Below, piece after piece: positions 28,398-34,831 of a stretch of 64,000 nucleotides of DNA. Below the pieces are notes generated by a model that saw nothing but the letters and a program-made list of their open reading frames with translations, did not search any database and was not told the origin of the DNA. Positions within the stretch are counted from its first letter, which is position 1. Each line of letters begins with the position of its first letter. The translations under genes and the position numbers were made by a program. The stretch is from Nocardia arthritidis NBRC 100137 (lineage in GTDB: Bacteria; Actinomycetota; Actinomycetes; Mycobacteriales; Mycobacteriaceae), in contig NZ_BDBB01000034.1 of the NCBI RefSeq assembly GCF_001612765.1, positions 38,615 through 102,614 on the forward strand. The letters are read 5' to 3'.

Positions 28398-29465
28398 TCA
28401 CCGAACCACAGCTGTTCGAGACGCCGCTGCTGCACGAATGATCTCCGGAGCACCGAGCTGCACCCGCACCCGCAGCACCGTGCCATCCGCCGCGACATCG
28501 CGGTACACCGGAAACGCGCCGTCACCCCAACTGATAAAGCAGCCGGTCATCCGCGCACCACCGACGTCGATCGACCCCGACTCGGTCGATGAACTGCGCA
28601 TCTGCCCAAGCACTCGAAAATGGTCGTCGTGCGGACGCAGATCGACCGCGAAGCGCAACCCTTCCGCCCGCAGCGACTCCAGCTCCCCGTAGCGCGCCCG
28701 CAGCTCGTCCAAGGTGAGGTCGGTCCAGGTGAATTCGCTGTCCACGGTGGCCGGTGCGGGCGCGATACGGTCGGCGACGATATTCGCATCACGGCCCCAG
28801 AACGCGAGATCGCAGAGACCGTCGATCGGATCGTCGTTGCGCCAGCTATTCAACGCGGCGGCGTCGGCGAACAGCAGACGCGCTTCGTCGACCAGCACAT
28901 ACCCGCACTCGACCGACTCGACCGGGGTTCCCTCAGCGCATTCCACCCACACCGACCGCCACTTGCCCTGGTCCGGCCCTTCCGGATCCATCCGTTCACC
29001 CAGCACCCGCAATGGACCGGCAGGCACACCTCGCACCGCCACGCCCCAACAGCCCTGGAACGGAACCTCGACCCCACCTGGCAGGACGTCGAGCAGATTC
29101 AACACCCGCTGATAATGCGGCATCCGCGGCACCTGACGGACGGTCGCGTTGAGCCCAGCGTGCTCGACCGCATCGACAAAAGAATGTCCGTCCGGCACGT
29201 CGAACGCGTACCTGCCCTTGACTACGGCAAGGTCCAACCGTGCGGCTACGGCATCGGCGTCCGGGCCGACGATTTCGAAGTCCGCCGCAGCGTTGGCCAG
29301 CGCCACGATGTCGGGCGGCGCGATCGCCTCATCCAACAGCGGCGGCTGATCACCGGACCACATCCTGAGTAGTCCGAAGTCGATGAGCAACAGATCACCC
29401 GACGGGAACGAAGCGGTACCCAGCAGCTCCAGCATTGCGCCATCTTGCCAGCCGCATCGATCCAT
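28398..29465 (-). CDS. DUF4241-domain protein, cargo of the IS256-family element
   Basis: 355 residues from the ATG at 29465, or 345 from an ATG at 29435 that begins MLELLGTASFPSG. The C-terminal part has DUF4241 hallmarks (MTGCFISWGDGAFPVYRD, ending VRVQLG). The N-terminal half (FPSGDLLLIDFG) is a further region of the family. DUF4241 proteins appear often in bacterial toxin-immunity loci as immunity proteins; no enzymatic motif is visible. The last residues (APEIIRAAAASRTAVVR) look atypical and the adjacent DUF2185 frame continues in the +1 frame, so the two could once have been one gene. Confidence 0.65.
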   Translation of the reverse strand: MDRCGWQDGAMLELLGTASFPSGDLLLIDFGLLRMWSGDQPPLLDEAIAPPDIVALANAAADFEIVGPDADAVAARLDLAVVKGRYAFDVPDGHSFVDAVEHAGLNATVRQVPRMPHYQRVLNLLDVLPGGVEVPFQGCWGVAVRGVPAGPLRVLGERMDPEGPDQGKWRSVWVECAEGTPVESVECGYVLVDEARLLFADAAALNSWRNDDPIDGLCDLAFWGRDANIVADRIAPAPATVDSEFTWTDLTLDELRARYGELESLRAEGLRFAVDLRPHDDHFRVLGQMRSSSTESGSIDVGGARMTGCFISWGDGAFPVYRDVAADGTVLRVRVQLGAPEIIRAAAASRTAVVR

Positions 29466-29653
29466 GGTCTCAACATGGCCGGCATCCCGACGCCGATCAC
29501 GCCACCCGATCCAGCGAACAGCATTCAGCGCTCACGAGCTCGCGCGACCACCAGCTGGTCAGGGCCACAACTCACACAGATCGCCCCACCAGCAGCGGCG
29601 GGCCTGGCGGGTCGCCTGACACTCACCCAATCCACAGGTCTTGACAATTCCCC

Positions 29654-29662
29654 TCCACGGCC
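29654..29662 (+). repeat. Right copy of the 9-bp target-site duplication (TCCACGGCC)
   Basis: Identical to 26685-26693 and directly adjacent to the right terminal repeat of the IS256-family element. It supports one insertion event that brought the transposase and the two cargo genes together. Confidence 0.85.
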
Positions 29663-30011
29663 TCGCCATTTCCGACAGCGGACTTATCAACAACATCGCT
29701 CACGAAGCGCTGTTCCTGGCACCTCAACCAGATCGGCGACAGCTTCTTACAGCCTTCGGACATGCCTGCTATGACGCGATCTTTTGGTGCGTCCCTACGG
29801 ATGTTCCTCTAGTGGATGATGGCAATCGGGTCTTAGATAAAACTCTCCGTTGGCGGCTTCACGACGAAGTGGGTAGGATCCTCAGTTCACTCGGATCCGA
29901 CGATCATGAAGGGCTCCCGAGCCGAGAGACTCTCGCTCGCAAGCAGTCCCGCTGCAAGTCTGCTTAAATCATCTTCGATCCGCGACATCACGCACACAAC
30001 TCAGGAACATC

Positions 30012-30446
30012 ATGACTCGTATCATCGACAAGCTCGCCTGGATCCAAATCGTTGACGGGCGCATCCTGAGCACCCGGACGCGAGGTAAAGACACCTACTA
30101 CATTCCGGGCGGGAAGCGGGAAGCAGGGGAGTCCGATTGGGAGGCGCTTCGCCGAGAGATCGAAGAAGAACTCTCGGTCGAACTGATCGGGTCCACCGTG
30201 AAGCCGGCTGGTGTCTACGAAGCGCAGGCGCACGGCCAGACCGAAGGCATTGTGGTGCGAATGACCTGTTACACAGCGGAGTACGAGGGCGAGCTTACGC
30301 CAGCCAGCGAAATTGAGGAGCTCGTGTGGCTGGATCACTCTGGTCGTGAGCTCTCCTCTCCCGTTGACAAGATCATCTTCGATGCGCTGCACGATCAAGG
30401 CCTCCTGAAGTCTGCTATCTCGGATGCCTCCGGTTCGCCCGCCTGA
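30012..30446 (+). CDS. NUDIX hydrolase family protein
   Basis: 144 residues. The Nudix box spans about residues 35-57 (GKREAGESDWEALRREIEEE); the metal-binding REIEEE core is intact, while the conserved Gly after it is replaced by Leu. The N-terminus IIDKLAWIQIVDGRIL and YYIPGGK are typical. The family cleaves nucleoside diphosphates linked to another moiety; the substrate is not evident. The ATG at 30012 has AGGAA seven bases upstream. It sits alone between the disrupted gene and a stretch of gene relics, and its GC content is lower than the core genes, consistent with an acquired island. Confidence 0.85.
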   Translation: MTRIIDKLAWIQIVDGRILSTRTRGKDTYYIPGGKREAGESDWEALRREIEEELSVELIGSTVKPAGVYEAQAHGQTEGIVVRMTCYTAEYEGELTPASEIEELVWLDHSGRELSSPVDKIIFDALHDQGLLKSAISDASGSPA

Positions 30447-30614
30447 CCCCAATTATCTCCGGTACGTCGGAGAGCATCGCCTACCGTTTCCATCTGCTGT
30501 CTTTGCGCGGTTCCACTTCACCGCTTCATCCGCAGGTGATCAGGTGGGAGCTCTGTTGGCCTCCGTGTCCTCAGTGTCCGTTCTCGGCCCTCACCAGGCC
30601 AAAAGAACTCTAAA

Positions 30615-30646
30615 ACCACGTGGTCGTATTCACGGGGGACGGCTCA
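30615..30646 (+). repeat. Solitary right-end repeat of an IS3-type element
   Basis: GTGGTCGTATTCACGGGGG followed by ACGGCTCA closely matches the right end of the IS3-family element at 26539-26565 (GTGGTCGCATTCACTGGGG, ACGGCTCA). About 26 of 32 positions agree. No transposase lies next to it, so it is a relic of a second, related copy. Confidence 0.6.
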
Positions 30647-30751
30647 ACTCCGCTACCGACGCCTTGTCGGAAGAACAATTCGCCGCGGTCACCGGGCTCT
30701 TGCAACTGCTTCGTACAGCCGAGCCGAACCCATAGCAGTCGGCATCGGAGC

Positions 30752-30945
30752 ATGGACGACTACCTCCCGAAGGACGACGGCGGTGAATCGAGAAGGGGTG
30801 TCGCTGAACCAGCAGGTAGCAAACACGCCTTTCCTCTCTCCCGCGACTGTCGAGTCGCACCGTCGCCATGTTCGGCGTGCCGACGGAGCGTCATCGAGCG
30901 GGCATGGCCGCGGAGATCGTGGCCATACCGGCCGTTCTACCGGGC
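30752..30945 (+). pseudogene. Possible relic of a LuxR-type response regulator
   Basis: DDYLPKDDGGE (from about 30752) resembles the end of a receiver domain. LSPATVESHRRH (from about 30836, in another frame) resembles the recognition helix of a LuxR/GerE HTH, and FGVPTERHRAGMAAEIV (third frame, from 30871) the last helix. The middle part is missing and three frames are needed. It looks like a decayed, internally deleted gene. Confidence 0.4.
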
Positions 30946-31019
30946 AACCGTATGCGCGAATTCGCCGCCGCGCGCCGCGCGCGGGACCGGCTACAGCAGT
31001 GGCGGAAACGTGCACGAAT

Positions 31020-31316
31020 TCAGTCTCCACTGAACCAAAGATACCCATTCCTACGGATAGCGGTTTCGGCAGCATCGCGCAATACGACGAGCATCTGCGC
31101 TTCTTTGTCGTTGCTCGGCGACAGATTCGCCAGTTCGTCCAGGAGTATGGCCAGTTGGGTCGTGTTGAACATTGTGTCCGCGTGCGCGTGAAGACCCCGA
31201 AGTATCGAGCCTGCCGGAACATTCTCTCGATACTTGACCAGCGTGTCTTCCGCGTCTCCATATACCAGTTCGATCCGCTCGTGGATTCGATTTTGAATAA
31301 TTATGTCGATTCCCAA
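31020..31316 (-). CDS. Small protein, immunity candidate for the second T7SS toxin
   Basis: 98 residues from a TTG at 31316 with AGGAG five bases upstream. An ATG at 31331, directly after the toxin stop, is in frame and would give 103 residues. The sequence begins GIDIIIQNRIHERIELVYGD and continues helical (FNTTQLAILLDELANLSP). I do not recognise the family. The immediate position after a toxin gene on the same strand is the main argument for an immunity role. Base composition is less GC-rich than the core genes. Confidence 0.65.
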   Translation of the reverse strand: MGIDIIIQNRIHERIELVYGDAEDTLVKYRENVPAGSILRGLHAHADTMFNTTQLAILLDELANLSPSNDKEAQMLVVLRDAAETAIRRNGYLWFSGD

Positions 31317-31331
31317 TTCAACTCCTGGCAT

Positions 31332-32711
31332 CTACGGGATCGGATACATGGTGATAATGCCGCCGAATCGGTCGGTAATGATTTTGTATCGGCTGGTGGC
31401 GTGGCCGCCCAACTGCTCCGACACGCTGCCGATGACTTCACCGGCGTCGACCTCGCGTTCGAAGTTGCCGTCGTGGTTGGGTCCTCGTGCCGGTGAGCTT
31501 TCGGCTGCCTCGGCCAATTCGTCGAGGTCCTCGCCGGTGATCGTGTCGGGCCAGGTGCCCTTCGAAGGATTATAGTTGGGAGCGCCTTTGACATGCTTGC
31601 CGAGGATGTATTTTTCAACTTCATCGGTCATACCGGGGGCCGGGTTGCCCGGAGCCGGCGGCAAGTTCTCGAACTTGTCCTCATCATCGATGTAGACCTT
31701 CATGGCGATGATGGCAGCGAGTTTGAGCGCGATATCGGTGAGGCTGGGGACTTTGTCGAACGCAGTGACGGTGAAGGCTGCGGCACCCGCCACCGCGGAG
31801 GCAGTGCCGATTATTTTGATGAGTTTGCTGGCGTCGTAGGTGCTTTTGAGCACTCTGGCGGTGTTGCCCGCGATCGCTACGACGCCGACACCGGCGGCGA
31901 CGTCGCTGAGTGCGGCGGTGATCCAGGACGCGGCGACGCCGATGACGACAGTGGTTCCGGCTGCTATCAAAGCGTTGGTGACCGCGTCCCGGAATTTGTC
32001 GCGGGTTTCGGAGGTGGCGGTGCTGTACTCCGCGACAGGTGTGGCGAGGTTGAGGGACGCGGAGGCAAGCTGGGTGGCGCCGCCGTTGAGGGTGGTGAGG
32101 TGACCGAGGAGGGGGTCGAGGCCTTTTTTGTCCTGGATGTCGCTGAAGAGATTGCTGATCTCGGTGATCCGGGATGCGGCACCGGTGATGGTCTTATGTT
32201 CGGCGAAAGTCTTCCAGGTCGATGCGGCCATGGCGAGCTTGTCTTTGTTGCCGTTGGGCAGCTTGCTTCCGAACTCTTCCTGGACCTTCCCGACCAGGGC
32301 GTCGTAGAAGCCCGGGACACTGCCCTCTCCCTCGGTGACACCGTCGCCGTTGTTGCCGACCGAAGTCGGGATGGTCACCTTGTACTCCGACATCGCCGTC
32401 ACGGCGGGCCGGTCGGGCATCGGGTTGGACTTGTTGGCCAGTGCCCAGTTGTACCCGGCGGCGTAGAGCATGTTGCCGAAGTTGGTGAGGGCGTCGGCCA
32501 GGTTCGTGCAGGTCTGCATCGTTTCCCGGGCGACGCGGTCGTAGGTGCTCCCCCATTGTTCGCAGCCCGCGGTGTTCCCGGCCATGCCCGCGCATTCACC
32601 CTTGACCACGTCGTGGACCGGTTTGTCGGCGGCACGGAGGTCGGTTGCCAGGGCGTGGCATTTCTTGCCGGCGTCGTAGTAGGTCTGCCAGTCGATTACC
32701 AGTACACCCAT
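31332..32711 (-). CDS. Type VII secreted polymorphic toxin with an Ntox50-like C-terminal domain
   Basis: 459 residues. Residues 1-95 form a WXG100-like/LXG-like helical start (IDWQTYYDAGKKCHAL). A helical middle follows, with hydrophobic Ala/Val-rich segments at about 240-320. The C-terminal part from about 363 reads EKYILGKHVKGAPNYNPSKG and later REVDAGEVIG, then RYKIITDRFGGIITMYP. The KH-x-G-x-x-NY start and VDFG-VIG-like centre resemble polymorphic toxin type 50, a BECR-fold RNase group; His373 would be a catalytic candidate. This assignment is from pattern memory. The ATG at 32711 follows a WXG100 stop after five bases, and the immunity candidate follows at once. Confidence 0.75.
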   Translation of the reverse strand: MGVLVIDWQTYYDAGKKCHALATDLRAADKPVHDVVKGECAGMAGNTAGCEQWGSTYDRVARETMQTCTNLADALTNFGNMLYAAGYNWALANKSNPMPDRPAVTAMSEYKVTIPTSVGNNGDGVTEGEGSVPGFYDALVGKVQEEFGSKLPNGNKDKLAMAASTWKTFAEHKTITGAASRITEISNLFSDIQDKKGLDPLLGHLTTLNGGATQLASASLNLATPVAEYSTATSETRDKFRDAVTNALIAAGTTVVIGVAASWITAALSDVAAGVGVVAIAGNTARVLKSTYDASKLIKIIGTASAVAGAAAFTVTAFDKVPSLTDIALKLAAIIAMKVYIDDEDKFENLPPAPGNPAPGMTDEVEKYILGKHVKGAPNYNPSKGTWPDTITGEDLDELAEAAESSPARGPNHDGNFEREVDAGEVIGSVSEQLGGHATSRYKIITDRFGGIITMYPIP

Positions 32712-32716
32712 GTGTC

Positions 32717-33016
32717 TTACCCCTGGGAGAACATCTTGTAGTTCGTGTCGTGGGCCGTGGTGTAGCGCGCATGGGACGCCCTCGCCGCGTCGCTGACATC
32801 CTTCACACCTTCGACGAACTCCCGTGCCCCGGCGATCCATTGAGTGTGGGCATCGGCATACGCCTGGGCCGCAACCCCTTCCCACCCAGTACCGGCCAGG
32901 GTCGCGACCCGGTGATCGATCTCATCGAGATGCTCGCCGACGAACCCGGCCAGACCCGACAGACGAACCACGATCTCATCGAGATGGTCCAGGTCGACCG
33001 AAAACCGAGTGTTCAT
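32717..33016 (-). CDS. WXG100-family protein upstream of the Ntox50-like toxin
   Basis: 99 residues, two amphipathic helices around a WEG turn (GTGWEGVAAQAY), which is the WXG100 signature. The start ATG overlaps the stop of the preceding WXG100 gene by four bases, and the toxin starts five bases after its own stop. The three genes should be translated together. It probably forms a heterodimer with its neighbour for ESX export. Confidence 0.85.
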   Translation of the reverse strand: MNTRFSVDLDHLDEIVVRLSGLAGFVGEHLDEIDHRVATLAGTGWEGVAAQAYADAHTQWIAGAREFVEGVKDVSDAARASHARYTTAHDTNYKMFSQG

Positions 33017-33348
33017 GGCAGATCCAAACTCGAAGTGCTCAGGGCAGCGTTGCTTTCATCGCGTGCTCGATAGGTTTCCGCAGTGACGCCGAGCTTTTCC
33101 GCCATACCAGTCAGAGCGGTCATGATTCTGGCGCCGCCATCGCGGACCTCGGTCCAGCCCTCGGAGAATTCGTTGGCCGCGTCCCCGGACCAGCCGCCAT
33201 CGGTCAGCGAAGCGACCTCCTGCGCGGTGGAGTCCAACGCCGCGCGCAGCGCCTCCGCCAACTCGTAGACGTACTTGCCGACCTCGCGCACCTTCTCGGG
33301 CACCACCGCGAGGTTCTGGCCAGAGCCTGGTGTCCCCCCATCACTCAT
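33013..33348 (-). CDS. WXG100-family protein, first gene of the Ntox50-like toxin operon
   Basis: 111 residues with a central WSG turn (GGWSGDAANEFSEGW) between two helices, as in WXG100 proteins. It starts with an ATG at 33348 and overlaps the next WXG100 gene by four bases. It opens a four-gene leftward operon (WXG100, WXG100, toxin, immunity candidate) that mirrors the E3-like toxin operon. The C-terminal YRARDES region may hold the secretion signal, although the canonical YxxxD spacing is YRARD here. Confidence 0.85.
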   Translation of the reverse strand: MSDGGTPGSGQNLAVVPEKVREVGKYVYELAEALRAALDSTAQEVASLTDGGWSGDAANEFSEGWTEVRDGGARIMTALTGMAEKLGVTAETYRARDESNAALSTSSLDLP

Positions 33349-33649
33349 GTGCGAATCCTAACCGATACGCGCTTGGGTACCGGTAGAGCGAGGTGGGAGA
33401 TCTTGGTCGGTTGGCGAGTATGGATTCCGGCGCCGGGGACGGCAGTGGAAGCATCGGCCGACCCGAGCGCACAGTCACCGCCGCTCTGATTGCTGTCGCG
33501 CCCGCCCTCACAGTCTGGCGTCGGGTACCGCATCAACAAGAACCCACGGTCCCCTACTCGGGATATGGAGCCAATCCGCTTGCGACGCGGACAAGGTGAC
33601 GCTCCACGGGCAAGTCATCCGAAGACGATGCGACGCCTTATCGACAGTC
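33349..33649. other. 301-base intergenic region upstream of a T7SS toxin operon
   Basis: No gene seen. On the minus strand, TAGGAT about eight bases before the WXG100 start could be a -10 element, but it has no clear -35 partner. The rest separates this operon from the 3' end of the prenyltransferase gene. Confidence 0.4.
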
Positions 33650-34555
33650 CTATGAATCGGACGTCTTCATCCTGTCCAATATCCTGGGCTGCCATTGGTA
33701 GAACCAACTGAACTTATAGGACTCCCCATCGGGCGATGAGGTTGCGGCATAGGTGAATCGACGGTCGGTCGTACGGAACGGGACTTTGTCGACGAGTTGC
33801 TCGAAGCGCGGATCGATCCGAACCGGTAGCGTTGTCGGATCCGGTGTTATCACCGGGAAACAGAGACGCTCGATCCGGGGCGATTCCCAGCTGATCGTGG
33901 CGTAGATATCGAATGCTTTCTCGGTGAGCGAGAGAAATTCATCGCTCGGGTCCGGGAGTCCGGCATCCCGGTGCAGCGACACGATGGCGCGTGGTTCGAA
34001 GCACTCGGCCGGCAGTCCGGGGAAGTACACGTTCATCGTCTTGTCGTGGTAGTCGATGCCGAGCAAGCCGACTTTATCCTCCAAGCCGTGACGTGCGAAC
34101 ATGCCGACGTGGTCGGCAAGACCGGGCGGCATGGACGGTAGTTCGGCGAGCTCCGACACCTTCTGCATGCCATCGGCAGGGAAGAACGGCCAGATTTTCT
34201 TGAAGCCGCCGACTACACCGATGTCGATCCCGTAGCTGTGGATGGGGCACCGTTCCCGGACCTGGTCCAGCAGTACGCCGACCGGATGATCGGTCTCGGA
34301 AATGAGTTCGTTGGAAAGGGCGATGTCGTAAGGGTCGATGCCGCTCGGCAGCGTCAAGAAGCGGTAGTCGAGGTCTCCCGAGCGGCGGGCGTCGGTGACC
34401 ACTCGGAGGGAGATCACGGAACCCGTGAGCATCGCGCCGTACGCGGTCAGAGTGGGCCGGACAGCTTCTGGAGTGCAGGGCACGTTCCATAGCCGCGCGG
34501 ATTCCTCGATGGCCGTGTAAAGATCTTCCAGCTCTGATTCGGTAGTGGTGAACAC
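33650..34555 (-). CDS. NphB/CloQ-type (ABBA) aromatic prenyltransferase
   Basis: 301 residues matching the NphB (Orf2) family over the whole length, from LEDLYTAIEESARLWNV to RIERLCFPVITPDPTTLP. Visible landmarks: the Asp expected to contact Mg (LDYRFLTLP), VVGGFKKIWPFFPADG (NphB GGFKKTYAFFPTD), AELPSMPP, IDYHDKTMNVYF and the Arg in RIERLCF. A few diphosphate-contact positions differ (Tyr to Trp, Lys to His/Asp). ABBA enzymes attach prenyl groups from soluble diphosphates to aromatic acceptors in the cytoplasm, without a membrane and usually within secondary-metabolite clusters. No polyketide or terpene genes are nearby. ATG at 34555; product could be a meroterpenoid intermediate, which is unproven. 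Confidence 0.88.
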   Translation of the reverse strand: MFTTTESELEDLYTAIEESARLWNVPCTPEAVRPTLTAYGAMLTGSVISLRVVTDARRSGDLDYRFLTLPSGIDPYDIALSNELISETDHPVGVLLDQVRERCPIHSYGIDIGVVGGFKKIWPFFPADGMQKVSELAELPSMPPGLADHVGMFARHGLEDKVGLLGIDYHDKTMNVYFPGLPAECFEPRAIVSLHRDAGLPDPSDEFLSLTEKAFDIYATISWESPRIERLCFPVITPDPTTLPVRIDPRFEQLVDKVPFRTTDRRFTYAATSSPDGESYKFSWFYQWQPRILDRMKTSDS

Positions 34556-34831
34556 GCGTCCTTCCTGAGATCGGTGCTACGAGCAACATCACGGTTCCGC
34601 CAATTCCATTCAACCAGAATGAAACTCAGAGCCGGGTGCCATGTGTGGGAATGCAGGCACCGCATCCTTACCAGGATCACGCGGTTGAGGAACGGAGGTA
34701 GCGGGGTGAGGGCATGACCTAGATGCGGGCAACAAGCGGACCGCCCGCCGCAGCAGTTCCGCCGCCCGGCCCGGCTGCGCCGTCGCGGTGAGCTCGGCGG
34801 CGCGAGTGTCATGGTGATCCCGCCTGCGTCG

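Larger units (their letters stand above)
26694..29653 (+). mobile_element. IS256-family element with passenger genes between its ends
   Basis: About 2960 bp. The left terminal repeat is 26694-26717 and the right one, inverted, is 29630-29653. They match at 18 of 24 positions and share the core GACCTGTGGAT. The flanks carry an exact 9-bp direct repeat, TCCACGGCC, at 26685-26693 and 29654-29662, the duplication size expected of IS256 transposition. Inside are a frameshifted mutator-type transposase (to 28117) and, in the opposite orientation, a DUF2185/Imm33 gene and a DUF4241 gene. A plain IS256 element is about 1.3-1.5 kb, so roughly 1.5 kb is extra cargo. It interrupts the gene reconstructed from 25197 to 29967. 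Confidence 0.8.
25197..29967 (+). pseudogene. Single ~159-codon gene split by two insertion sequences
   Basis: Three segments, 25197-25243, 26566-26693 and 29663-29967, join in one reading frame once the IS3-family and IS256-family elements and one copy of the 9-bp duplication are removed. The joint at the first element makes codon GGC (GG plus C). The joint at the second makes CTC. The restored product starts MERYQWISPSD, continues PEHARRVIATEG, VRDFLLVANLLDEAEVDTF, HGLAISDSGLINN, and ends at the TAA at 29965. I do not recognise the family. Its position between toxin operons suggests an immunity or accessory protein. A GTG at 25179 is an alternative start. No internal stop appears in the 480 restored bases. 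Confidence 0.7.
30447..31019. other. 573-base stretch of relics between accessory genes
   Basis: No intact gene is convincing. It holds a solitary end of an IS3-type element near 30615-30646 and a probable response-regulator relic near 30750-30945, each listed separately. The rest shows no recognisable coding or RNA signal. Confidence 0.5.
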
